Shown: positions 21,983-32,801 of the stretch, one piece after another
Layout: each line of letters opens with the position of its first letter
Numbering within the stretch: position 1 is the stretch's first letter
Assembly: GCA_031772625.1 (NCBI GenBank)
Contig: CM062805.1
Span: forward strand, 513,774,102-513,838,101
Length of the DNA stretch: 64,000 nt
Source of the DNA: Pinus tabuliformis
Lineage: Eukaryota > Streptophyta > Pinopsida > Pinales > Pinaceae
Direction: 5' to 3'
The notes under the pieces: model-generated
What the model was told of the DNA's origin: nothing
Databases searched by the model: none
Seen by the model: the letters and a program-made list of their open reading frames with translations, nothing else
Translations under genes and position numbers: made by a program

Positions 21983-24823
21983 ATGCCGGGTGGGTTCATC
22001 AGGAAGGAACCAACCGACTCCAAGAAACTAAGAGAGAACCCTGAGGTGGTGGAGTTGTTCACTCGCGCGCAATGGATGTCGTTCTGCGACAAATTGCAAG
22101 GGTATGATGATGAGGTGGCAGAGGAGTTCTTGCGGGCTCTGAAGCCAAAATCAAAGACATTAGCCACTATTAATTTCAGGGGTTTGAGTCTCAGACTCAC
22201 CCCACAATTCATCAGCCGAGTTACTGAGCTCCCAATGGGGGTACCATGGGACAAAGAAGAGAGGAAATTAGGCCAGCAGGCTAAGAAGGAATTCTTCCCA
22301 CCAGAGGAGCAGTTCTCGGAGGATAAGAACGGGGTTCGCAGGACTAGCTTACTGCCACTTTGGAGCGAAGTCAGCCTCCAAATTATGAAATACATCACCT
22401 GCGAAGGTCGGTTTAGCATTGTGTATGGGTACCATTTTCGGCTACTTACAGAATTAAGGCATCAGATGGACCTACCTGCGGAGAACAAATTAAGTATTCC
22501 CTACTTTCTACTGCAGTCTATGACTGAATGTGCCACCAAGTTGAGAGAAGGCACACCAGACCAGGTAGCTCATCACGGGCTCATTAAGCTCCTCGTGGAG
22601 GATGCACTCCACACATACAAAGTCCCTCTCTCATGGGAAGCCTTCCGAAATTTGACCAAGGATGGCGATATAAAAATGCTAACGGAAGAGCTTGGTTCCT
22701 CCAGCAGCGAGGAGAAGGAGTCAGTACCTGCAGGGAAGAAAGAAAAAGGCCCGAGACCCACGACCAAAGCACCAAAGACAGAGAAAAAGGAGAAACAAGA
22801 AAAAAAGGGTGCCAAAGAGAAGGAGGACACACCCATATTAACGCCCAGAGAGAAAAGATTGCAAAGCAGGGTGGACAAGATGGAGCAGGTCCACGTCAGC
22901 AAAGGCACCTCGACAGCAGCCTCGACCAAGTCAAAAAGCAAAACACCCTCAGCAAAGCAAACTAAAGTGGTGCCACCTGTTTCTACAGGAAAACCAAAAC
23001 CGGCTTCTACAGGAAGCCAGAAATCAACTGAAAAAGGGCCTTCTACAGGAAGCCCTGAGAAAAGAAAACCCAAGGAAAAGAAAGCCGACGTTCTTGCAAG
23101 GGAGGCAGCAGTCGTGCTGGCCGCCCTCAGTACACCTCCTAAGCCAAAGGAAAAGAGAAAGAGGGAGGCCCCTCTATATTTTAAAGCCAGGAGAAGTGTG
23201 AGAATAAAAACAGGCAAGCCACAGCCTCCATCCAGCAGCCCAATCACTATAGATGATGCCCCTACTTCGCCCAAGGAGAGGTCCCCCTCAAAGATATCAG
23301 TCACCTATGAGAGGGGGAGCCTGAAAACAACTACTTGGAAAGAAAGATTAGACCAATTGGCTTCAAAAACCCGGCTACAGGATGCTGAGGCTGCTCTACA
23401 GGAAACCCTAGCCCGACTTAAGGAGACAGAGAGAATGGAAGGAGAAGCACCCTCATCACCACCGAGGGAGGACGAAGTAGAGCCACCAAGAGAAGAAGAA
23501 AAAGAGCATATTCCGGAGCCTAGCCCTCAGCCAAGTCTGAGCTCATACTATAACTTCTTAGAAGCTGGTAAAATTATACCACAGAAATTCACTGTGCCAC
23601 TGTTCTTTGCATTGGAGGAAGAGAGAGTACGATCACACACGTGGATGAAAATAGCCAAATCAAAAGGTGTGGCGGACATAGGCCCCTTGGAAGAGCAACT
23701 CCAGGAGGCTAGAAGGGAATTATCTATGGCTAAACACATGGCAAATTGCCAACGGGTATTCCTACAGGAAGAAAACGAAAAACTCAGACTGCAGCTACAG
23801 GAGCTGAGGAGAGGAACAGACACATCCTTCGGGGACATCACAGTAGAATAGCAAAGCAAAAAGGAACTGCACATCGGTCTTGGGGATCCAACCACGCATA
23901 TACAGGAAGTAGAGCTGCAAGCACAAATTGAGGTGCAAGCTCTCAAACAACAGCTGCAGCAGAAGGAGGCACAATTGGCCTGCATGGCCAGTTGGGCCAT
24001 GGATGCTATACAATGCAGACAGCCGGCCAAATCCTATGGCCTGTACCTGAGAGACCAATGGCTACAATTTCATATCAATACATTGGCGTAAAGGGGTATG
24101 TCTCAGCTCCAAGACCCGCAGCAGTTCACTGAATTATGCAATACCAGTTCATCAGAGGATAAGGCCAAATTATCAGAGTTCTACCTCCATAATTTGGCCC
24201 TTCCTAATGTGACTTCATGGGATCCCAACACGGTCTTAGGGGACATGCAGTTAATGGCACTTGCCTCATGGTTGAACCATGAAGACAAAAGAGTAGTAGA
24301 AGCCAAAGCGGTCATGAACCAAGAATTGAATGAGCCATTACTAATTAGAGCAGAACCAGGGGATCCAACTGCATTAATATCAGCACACCAACACTTATCC
24401 ACCGACCCTCAAGCTTCATTGAAATATATGGATCAGCAAGCCCAGGCCATAGTGCATTTTGAGGATATGGAGAGACTGCTAGGGGACAACTGTGTTCACG
24501 CTTGCACCCGTCGATGGAATACATTGGCCCACAGTCTAAAAATCAGAGAGTACCATACTCCAACTCGAATGAGGGAAGCTCTAGTACGGGTGCCCCTTTA
24601 TAAGAAATCTATGCATAACCTCCAGGCCAGCTGGATTGGCCTCAAGCTAAGCCCACCTCTGCTGTTAGGATTGATGGAAGGCAGCACAGAGAAAGATGAG
24701 CAGGAACAGTGGGAAGAGGTGGAAAGAAAGGCTGGGTTCCATGTCAGTAAGGAGGACACTACTGCAGAAGCTTGGGATATGAGGGTGGCAGTAAAGGCAA
24801 TGAAGGACGAGGAGCTGGATTAG
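21983..24823 (+). pseudogene. Ath-1 large 3' reading frame (function unknown)
   Basis: One frame of about 946 codons is interrupted by TAG at 23849-23851 and TAA at 24089-24091. The 622-codon first part starts MPGGFIRKEPTDSKKLREN. Residues ~25-110 (AQWMSFCDKL, EEFLRALKPKSKTLATINFRG, ISRVTELPMG) resemble the conserved block of the plant-transposon protein family often found downstream of pol in Athila-type elements. Residues ~240-430 are rich in Lys, Pro, Ser and Glu. Heptad-like stretches (LEEQLQEARRELSMAKHM, VQALKQQLQQKEAQLA) suggest coiled coils. The last part (24098-24823) is helical-looking and unknown. I see no signal peptide or membrane span, so an envelope role is not supported. Confidence 0.75.
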
Positions 24824-24848
24824 TTGCTCAAGGATGAGCAATCATCTT

Positions 24849-24861
24849 AGCTGGGGGGTGA
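24849..24861 (+). other. Ath-1 polypurine tract
   Basis: AGCTGGGGGGTGA lies directly before the 3' LTR and is the likely plus-strand primer site. Confidence 0.75.
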
Positions 24862-26941
24862 TGATGAGCCCCAAATTTGGTAACATTTTGGGCTCATTTG
24901 GCCTAACTACCCTTGCTCAACCCTTCATTTTTCATAACTTATGCATCATTTTTTAGTATATTTATGTCATTTGTACGAATGAGGGCAGTCACTATTCCTA
25001 GGTGGCTAACACATGTTTATTTCAGGTTTTTTGACATTTAATGGAGCAAAACCTCGCAGATGAGGGCTAGGAGACAGCCAAGATGGGATTGAGGTTTTGT
25101 AGGAAGGTTGTCCACAGCATTAAATGGCCTTCCTCGTGATCTCCACCCCAACTCCGAGCTCCAACAGTCACCACCACCGAGCTAGAAGGCAGCCAAACGG
25201 ATTGTGAGGAAACAGCAGATTACTCTTAGTTTGGACAGCCAAACCCCACTAATTTAGGAGGCCAGCTTGGCCCTTGTAATGTATAAATGATGAGGCTGTA
25301 GCCTTCGATGGGGGACTTTTGAAACTTTGTTGCATATTCTGGATTACGAGCTGATAGCTCTGTTTTGCTCTTTGTAAGCCATTTTTGGCATGTTATTTGA
25401 CTTATGACTATTATCTTTTAATGAAAAGCAGGCAGATTTGAGTTCAGTTTTGAGTTCTTAGAGGAGCCATAGCTCTCAGGGTTGGGCCCAACCTGAGAGC
25501 AATAGGCCTCCTTCCTTTGTATTGTTACTTTCCTTTCAGCATTATATTTCTTTTCCTTTACATGCACTTGGAAACACAGTTTGCTGAGTTGAACTTCTTG
25601 GTGTGATTAAGTAGGTTAGTTTTATGAACAAAGTTGCTTTTAGTAATTTAGGTTAGCGTAAGTAGATTGGAGTAATCAGAGTCCAAAAAGGGTTGACTGC
25701 ACGCTCACTTCCACCTCTGTTTAGAGACTGGGATTGCAGACCGTGCCACCCACCAAAAACACTGTTTTATACGTTCATGCAAGCTTTGATGCAATGTTCT
25801 CGTTCGTAGCAGCATCCATGCGTTCAGATCTTGTGGAATGAATCTTTGCTTCGATACCATGCAAGAGTTTCCTTACAAAATCACATTGTTGTTCTATGGT
25901 TTTATAAAAACAGTTAGAATAGGTTGATGAAATCTCGGTTTTGTGCAAGACACGGATGATTTGTTTCATTTAGACTGTGCAGTACTACTCCCTCACTCCC
26001 CTATCCTTCTAAGCCATGCCTAGGCCATCCACTCATCCCTCAGTTAGACCACTTACCTCCTAACTCTTCTACCACCCACGTGACTTTACCTTTTCGGCCT
26101 TCCATTTCCTCTAACCTCCTCTAGGCCAACCAGCTTTGCACACCCCCTCTTCATCTCATCTCTCTCTCCATAAGCCATCACAAGCTCCCCTCCTACCTCC
26201 TTGACCATCCATATAGCCTCTTCCACTCATCCATCACCCAAAAATCCTATTGCAGAACATCCTGTAGGAATTAGTGAACTTCCTGTAGAAATTCTGAACA
26301 TCCTGTAGAACCCCTGCAAACTTCCTGTAGAAGATTGTAAACACGGTTGCCAAGCATCTGAACTTTATGAACTTCTCTGAAAGGATGCTAGGGATCCCTT
26401 AGACCCTCCCTGAGCCTTCCTGACCTTTTCCAAGCACTTCCCTCCTTGATCTATCCCTGCATAGTCAAGACCCAGTTAGAAGCACACACATAATAATTCC
26501 AACAACTTGAACAAAAATACAAAAATATGCTTTCTTTAGATCAAAGTAGTCTAGACACATGCATCTCACCTTCCTAGAAGTAATGGCACCTCTTTCAGTA
26601 TTTTGCATTCCCACCTTTGCATCAGTAGGACTAGCTGGTAGAATTAGGGTTTGCTAGGGTTTTCATTTATTGTTGGCTTTCAGTTCCTTCCTACAGTAGG
26701 TTAATTTCCTTTGAGATAGCTTTCGTTCATCGGTTAAAAAGCTTCTTCTGAGAACTCATAGAAGTTGGCTTGAGCCCTAGCGGACTTGTGCCAGCTAACC
26801 AAGTGACAGCTGCGACAAGAGCTAGTACTTGTGCATACAGCACCGTCGCTTCCAAGTTTGTTACGAAGTACCGGGTTGATAAAATTAGAGAAGGAAGCTC
26901 CAGGAGTTGTAGCATTATTACTACAATACTGGAGCCCACCA
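24862..26941 (+). repeat. Ath-1 3' LTR
   Basis: It is 2,080 bp with the same TGATGAGCCCC start and CCCACCA end as the 5' copy, TATA box at 25282-25289, and CTTCCTGTAGAA motifs at 26279-26290 and 26321-26333. The length difference from the 5' LTR is explained by the single 21-bp unit and small indels. Confidence 0.95.
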
Positions 26942-26946
26942 GCCTC

Positions 26947-28722
26947 CATGACTTTTGGGTTTACAGATTTTATCCCAAGAAACTAGGGCACATTTCTTTC
27001 TGGTTTCCTCCTTGCCCCAGAGAAAGTCTCTCTGAATGTTCCTAAATTGTTGTAAGACCCCTTTGGGAGCTGGCAGGGCTGATAAAAAGAAAATAGGGAT
27101 ATATTGCAAAACTTCCTTCGTCAGAATCAACCTGCCAGCAAGGTTCAACGCTCTGAAAGTCCATTTTTTGATCTTGTCTTGCATCTTGTTGAGCACTGGT
27201 TCCCAGATACTTTTGTGCATTGGTTTATCCATAAGGGGGATTCCCAAATATTTTGAAGGGAGGACCTCCCTTTGGAAGCCCAAAATTTTGGAGATGTTCC
27301 TTTGAATAGCAATGTTAGTGTTTAAGAAAAAAAAAATGATTTGGAGAGATTGACTTCCATACCTGAAGCCAAGGCAAATTCATTTAATATTTTTTTGTAT
27401 GCTGAAGCTTCTTTGACTGTGGGGATACCCTGCAGCATGGTGTCATCCACAAATTGTTGATGAGTCAAAGCTTGGCCGTTCTCTGTTAATTGTAGGCCCT
27501 TGATCTTACCTAAGACTTTATCATTTTTAATGGATCGGCCCAATCCTTCCATCATGAGGATAAAAAGAAAGGAAGAGAGTGGGTCTCCCTGCCTAAGGCC
27601 TCTAGAAGGAGTGAAGATCTCTGAGGGCGAGCTGTTCACTAGAATTGAAAAGCTGGGTGAAGTAACTAAATCCATAACCCATCTGATCCAGTCATGATCA
27701 AACCCAAAAGCAAAAAGGACATTTTTTATGTAAATCCAGTTCACCTTATCATACGCTTTTGCAATGTCTAATTGCATGATCATACCAGCCTGCCTTTTGC
27801 TAGTGAGAGAGTGAACTACCTCATGGGCCTAAATAATATTATCCAGGATTTGCCTTCCTTCAACATAACCAGACTGTTCCCCTGAAATCAAAGAAGGAAG
27901 AAGAGGTTTGAGTCTGTTGGCCAAGATCTTGGAAATAATTTTGTAAACCACATTGCATAAAGCAATGGGTCTGAACTTATCAGGAGTCAGGGCTGAGTCC
28001 TATTTGGGGATCAGGGAGATGAAGGAGGTGTTTAAGGCTTTTAGAATGGATCTTCTCCTTCTGGAGTCCTCAACCACATCCAGAATATCCTATTTGACCA
28101 CATTCTAGCAGGCTTTGAAAAAGTAAACATTAAAACCATCTGGACCTAGAGCTTTGCCATTCTGCATATCTTTGATAACTGCACTGACCTCTCCTTCGGT
28201 TACTAGTTTGTTTAGGTTAAAATTAGCCTCTCTAGACACCATCCTGGGGATGTTCTTTATAATTTCCTTGATGTGTTGGTCTCTGTTTGGATTATTTTCC
28301 TTTGTGATGCCTCTGAAATGTTGAACCATCACAGCTTCAATATTCTTGTGTGAGGTCTGAAGCTCCCCATATTCGTTCAATATTTAGGAGATTCTATTGT
28401 GCGTTCTATTGGCTACGGTGGAGCGGTGTAAAAATCTAGTATTTCAATCACCTTCTTTGGGCCATTGAACTCTAGACTTTTGTCTCCAAAAGATTTCCTC
28501 TTGTTTGCATAAATTCTCCCACTCTTGGTTGTGTTTTTCAGCTTGCTCACTTTTGATTTTATCAAAACCCGCTATGATCAATGCTTGGTTTAGTTCCTGC
28601 ATTTTGATCTCTAATGATTTTTTGTTTACAAAAATGTTACCAAAATCCTTCTTGTTCCATTCTTTGAGTTTGATTTTTATGTTCTTCAGTCTTTTATGGA
28701 GGAACATTTTGGTGCCCTGGAC
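26947..28722 (-). pseudogene. LINE-1 ORF2: reverse transcriptase
   Basis: The segment covers the linker and RT. From the N-terminal side (28707 downward) it contains EGD and NTRFFH separated by a TGA (28444-28446), NGKALGPDGFNVYFFKAC followed by TAG where tryptophan is expected, and [22 protein letters not shown]. Next come MQLDIAKAYDKVNW, SRGLRQGDPLSSFLFIL and the catalytic FVDDTMLQG (both Asp kept). A run of ten A at 27327-27336 carries a frameshift. Beyond it the thumb region continues LPSKYLGIPLMDKP to the Ath-1 junction at 26947. Confidence 0.9.
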
Positions 28723-29535
28723 CTATAGATCTTCGGACCACCATTTTTCAATGTTGTTGATGAAATCTGGGTGGGAGAGCCAGATATTCTCAAATCTGAA
28801 GGGTATGTTCCTGGGAGCATCAATTCCCTTGATTTCTAATTGAATCGGCCAGTGATCAAAGCCTCCAAATGGGAGAACACTTGCAGATATTTCTTTATTT
28901 TTGAGAATCATCTTCTCAGAGATCAAAAATAAGTCTAACTTGGAGGCAACCTGAGCATTACTTCCTCTTTTTTTATTCCAAGTAAAAAGACCGTTATGCA
29001 TTTCAAAGTCAACCATTTTCATGTCTTTTGTGAAAGAATGGAATCCTACTAACTCTCTGCTGAGGATTCTGGTACCTCCTTTTTTTTCCGAAAGAGATTT
29101 AATCATGTTAAAGTCTTCCCTAATGACCCAAGGGATTTCTTTATGACTGCTTCTGAGATCTACCAGGGAGTCCAGAAATCTAAGCTTCTCATCTATTCTC
29201 TGAGTACCATAGACATTCGTAACCAAGAAGGTCTCAGACATCCCCATTGGTTGAATGATAGTTGATAAGTAATTTCTCATTGCCTCTGCATCTACAATGT
29301 TGACTTTTTGGGGGTTCCAAAGAGTGAGAATGCCTCCAGCCGTGTTCTCTGCTTTGACTTCTAGAAACTCATATTTGCTGAGCCAATTGCTGTGGATTTT
29401 TTTTATTTTCTGAATGGAGTATTTTGTTTCTTGAATGAAGATTATGTCCGGCATTGCTAGTTTCATTCTGTTACTTAGCATTCTTTATTTTCTTTTGCTA
29501 CCTAGACCTCTAATATTCCAAGATATGAACTTCAT
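28723..29535 (-). pseudogene. LINE-1 ORF2: AP-type endonuclease
   Basis: This nuclease nicks target DNA for L1 insertion. The minus-strand start MKFISWNIRGLGSKRK at 29535 is the usual ORF2 beginning; a TAA follows at residue 17. The domain then reads IIFIQETKYS, GGILTLWNP, FLVTNVYG, WVIREDFNMIKS (normally GDFN, here EDFN), NGLFTWNKKRG, SKLDLFLIS and FDHWPIQLEI (the SDH motif is here FDH). A TAG near 28723 ends it. Confidence 0.9.
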
Positions 29536-30256
29536 AGTTAAATATTTGTAAAGGAGTAACTGGTTAGATCTTTCATCTTACCCAAATCTATCATTATCTT
29601 TCCACACTCCATCAGGAGCTCATTTTGCTTTTTTCTGCCTCTCTTCTTTCCTGGATTTCTAGTAGCTAATCCTGGATTTAATTTCATTGTTTTCACCACT
29701 ATGTGCTCCTGTTTGTGGATGTTTTTAGCTTTCTCCAGCCCTCATTCTTGAGTTTTCCATAAAAACAATTGTTGTATTCTGTTTCATTCTTCTTGAGGCA
29801 GAGAATCTATCCCTCCTTTGGTTCCTTGCATCTGGAATCCTTCCAGATCCAAGTTTCCTTGTCGATAATTTCTTGTAGTTCATTATCTTCCAGATTTGTT
29901 TCACTTTGGGTCATTTCCTGGTCCATTTCCATTTCTGTTTCACTTCTCATGGCTTCTTTTCGAGAATCGATCTTCGAAGAATGATTTTTGTCCTCTTTTT
30001 TCTCTTTTTCATTAGCATCTTCCTCCTTATATTAATTCTTTCTTGTGATTTTTTCAGTCTCTTCTAGCACTTGAAACTTATTCTAACTACCCTTCTGCCC
30101 CTCAGTATGTTGTTGCTTTGACCCCTTTTTTCCTCCCCTTCCTCTATTAGCCACTTTCTAAAAGCTTTTAGTGTCCTTCATTGTATTACGTTTTTCTTTG
30201 TTATCTTCTTTACTGAGAGGGCAGTCTCTTAACAAATGCCCATGTTCATGGCATCT
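29536..30256 (-). pseudogene. LINE-1 ORF1 C-terminal part and inter-ORF region
   Basis: The zinc knuckle of ORF1 is just past the TGA at 30257-30259: RCHEHGHLLRDC completes a CX2CX4HX4C whose second position is the stop. The sequence then becomes Lys/Glu-rich and low-complexity with more stops down to ORF2. No separate gene is seen. Confidence 0.65.
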
Positions 30257-31069
30257 TCAGCATCTGAAAGGGATATGTTCGTAGTCTACTGTCTGCACCC
30301 ACTCCTCATCAAAAACTTCCAAGATAACTTCATCCGGAAGTGCTCCTGATAGATCCATTTCCACACATATCCTGGCAAAGGAGGTATATTTTCCCCTTCT
30401 TGTGGCTTCAGAAGCTTTGACATAGCGTCCTAGTTTGTTGCCAATGGCCGTCAACGATTCAGTTTGCCAATAATCAAGAGGTAGAGAGTAGAGCCTTACC
30501 CACACAGGAACTGAAGAGAAAGTCTCCCTCTCTGGGACAAAGTTCATTTTCCAAGGTCTCATGTAGAGACCCGCTGCAGCAAAAAAATAGGGTCCTCCTT
30601 CGAATATTCTGTCTTTGTCTTCGATGTTAGAGAACACTACTGTGAAGAATCCTTTTGACCCAAGATGTAGGTCAATGCTTCCTTTGGGCTTCCAATGATA
30701 CTTGATCCACGTCTGCAAAGCCTTTTCAGTGGGCCATAGTCCCATAAATTTACAGATAATGGCGTAGGTTCCCATATGCTCCCTGTGCTCCTGCAGAGCA
30801 GGATCATTTAATATTACTCGAGGAGTGATTTCTGCTTTTGGTTTGCAAGGTCCTTTTTGTTTTTTGTCTTTTGAACCCAGACTTTTGTCTTCTTCCTCTT
30901 TGTCCTTTGTGCTGTTGTTTTCTTTTGTTCTGGTCCCATCTGTTTCCTTTTCATTATCCCTGTTTCTGTCATTCATGCATCCTTTACTACTTCCAGTTGG
31001 TGATTTGCTTCTGCTGGCTACTGCGTCTTTGTAGGAGGGAGTCGTGCTCCCTCCCCTGCCACTCTCCAT
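30257..31069 (-). pseudogene. LINE-1 ORF1 (DUF4283/RNA-binding type)
   Basis: ORF1 proteins bind the LINE RNA. A Ser/Lys/Glu-rich N-terminus (residues ~1-85) precedes a fold like the DUF4283 domain of plant L1 ORF1: YAIICKFMGLWPTEKALQTWI, LGSKGFFTVVFSNIEDKDRIF, GGPYFFAAAGLYMRPWKMNF and VPVWVRLYSLPLDYWQTESLTAIGNKLGRYV (residues ~95-240). It ends with IPFRC and TGA inside the zinc knuckle. The start at 31069 lies 83 bp from the LINE 5' end, a plausible short 5' UTR. Confidence 0.85.
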
Positions 31070-31152
31070 TAGAATCGAACTCTGCTCGCTATTGTAACCC
31101 TAGTCGCTTCGGCTCTCCTACGCTCCTCCGAAGAAAAAAAATGTTCTAGCCC

Positions 31153-31282
31153 GGGGACTAATGTATCTTCATTTAGTTAATTATTTGTTAATTAATTGAT
31201 TATAATTAATCGTTTATTTATTTAAATAATATTTTAATATTTCAATATTATAATTAATTTTTATGAGTTTAAGTTCATAACA
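31153..31282 (-). repeat. Chr-2 5' LTR, proximal part
   Basis: It resumes the LTR cut at 9694, beginning with the duplicated GGGGACTAATGTATCTTC and ending GTTCATAACA on the plus strand, that is, the minus-strand start TGTTATGAAC. The interior is AT-rich (TTAATTAATTGATTATAATT). GTCTC at 31283 would be one copy of the Chr-2 target duplication. Confidence 0.82.
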
Positions 31283-32801
31283 GTCTCTCTATCTCACCCC
31301 ACAAAAATACAAACTCTCTCTCCATATCTATATATCTATCTCTCCTTCCCTCTTCCTCTCCCCCTCTCTCTCACCCCTCTCTTCCCCCCCTTCTCCCGGT
31401 CTCTCTCTTCCTTCCCACTCTTCTCTCTCCCTCAGTCTCTCTCCATCTCTCCCTTGTCACACCCCCACTCTCTCCACCATTCTCTTTCTATGTTTTTCTT
31501 CTTCCCTCCCTCTCTCTTTCCCTCCATCTCCATCTCCCTCTCCCTCCCTCTCTGCTCTCCTCTCTTTAGTCCTCTCTCTCTTCCTTCCATGCAATCCAAA
31601 AATATTTATTGAAATCAATTAATTCAATAAGATAATGCATTAGTTCAAAATTAAATTCACTATTTTCTATACATTTTAATGATATAATGCTCATTATGAT
31701 ATACATGTGTAAATCCTTCCATGTTCAACAAGATATTGAAATGTGAAACCTTAAAAAGTAGTAGTCAATTGCAAATAGTTTATATCTTCAAGAAGTAAAT
31801 ATTTCATATGAGTGCACATTTTATTTAAGCTAAAAAAATAGGTATCTTATTTATGGTTGAATTACTATAACACTAAAACCAATGCATGTTGTAAAAAAAA
31901 ATTGTGCTTACACTAAAATCAATGCACATCATACATTATACATCTAGTTAATGTACATCTATCTCCCTCCTTCTCTCCTTATCTTTCTCCTCCTATCTCT
32001 CTCCCCCTCCCTCTCTCCCACATCTCTTTGTATCTCTCTTTGCCCTTCCTTCCCTATCTCTATCTCTCTCTACTTCCATCTCTCTCCCCCCACTCTCTAT
32101 ATCTATATCTCCCTACATCTATTTTCCTTTGTCTCTCTATCTCAGCCCCCCCAAAACACACACACACTCTCTCCCCATATCTATCTATCTCTCCCTCCCT
32201 CCCTCCCTCTCTCTATCTCTCCCTCCCTCCCTCCCTCTCTCTATCTCTCTCTTCTTCCTTCACTTCCCCCTTCATCTATATCTCTACATCCCACCATCTA
32301 TCCTTCTTTGTTTCGATATCTCACCCCTCAAATGTACACACTCTATATATGTATCTATCTATCTATATATATATCCCTCTCTATCCCTCTCCCTCTCTCT
32401 CCCCCCCCTTGTATCTTCCATCCCACTATCCTCTCTGACTCATACTCTCTCCATCTCTCCCTTGTCACTTCCCCCATCTATCTCCACCTTTCTCTCTCTA
32501 TATCTTTCTTATTTCCTCCTTCTCTCCCCCTCCAATTCCCTCTATCTCTCCATCCTCTCTCCTCTCTTTCTTCTTTCCTATCTCTCCATTTCTCTCCCAC
32601 CTCTCTCCCCCATCACTCTCTCACTCTCTCTATATCTCTCTCTCACACACACTCTCTCTCTATCTATCTATCTATCTTCCCTCCAATATAGTAATATATA
32701 CTGAAACCAATGCAATCTAATAATATTCATTGAACAAAATGAAATCAATTAATTAAATCACATTTAAACTAATGCATTAGTGGAAAATTCATATCACTAA
32801 T
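31283..32801. repeat. CT-rich simple repeats alternating with an AT-rich repeated block
   Basis: Two pyrimidine blocks (about 31283-31590 and 31955-32690; CTCTCT, CCCTCC, TATCTATC) alternate with an AT-rich block. The block at 31590-31950 shares GAAATCAATTAATT, AATGCATTAG and ACTATTTTCTATACATTT-like sequence with 32700-32801 and its continuation at 37279-37390. The arrangement is a tandem of CT block plus AT block with a period of roughly 0.7-1 kb. Long open frames in the CT blocks are low-complexity and not genes. Confidence 0.8.

Larger units (their letters stand above)
12155..26941 (+). mobile_element. Ath-1: nearly complete Athila-like Ty3 retrotransposon
   Basis: This 14,787-bp element is flanked by the target duplication GCCTC (12150-12154 and 26942-26946) within LINE-1 ORF2. 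It has 2.1-kb LTRs, a tRNA-Asp primer site, gag-PR-RT-RH-IN in one frame, an A-rich repeat block, and a large 3' frame before the polypurine tract. The long LTRs, tRNA-Asp primer and 3' frame fit the Athila/Tat branch. By eye the LTRs differ at about 32 of 2,080 positions (about 1.5%), the lowest of any pair here. Three stops in gag-pol and two in the 3' frame make this copy defective. Confidence 0.93.
9695..31152 (-). mobile_element. LINE-1: L1-type non-LTR retrotransposon, split by Ath-1
   Basis: A minus-strand LINE is bounded by an 18-bp duplication (9677-9694 and 31153-31170), a length typical of target-primed reverse transcription and unlike the 5-bp duplications of LTR elements. It ends in a short A-rich tail on the minus strand (about 9695-9704). 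ORF1 (31069 downward), then endonuclease, RT, zf-RVT type zinc domain and RNase H follow in L1 order. Ath-1 occupies 12155-26941. Without it and one copy of its target duplication the LINE is about 6.7 kb, a full-length size. Stops and a frameshift make it inactive. Confidence 0.9.

Noticed and set aside
22573-23304. 243-codon minus-strand frame
   Set aside because: It is antisense to the Lys/Ser-rich part of the Ath-1 3' frame and gives a Ser/Leu/Phe-rich shadow with no motif.
21983-23851. Envelope gene call for the Ath-1 3' frame
   Set aside because: No hydrophobic signal or membrane segment is visible.
31951-32704. Long open frames (up to 246 codons) in three phases on the plus strand
   Set aside because: They are translations of CT-rich simple repeats; all phases are open at once and the proteins are low-complexity Leu/Ser/Pro.
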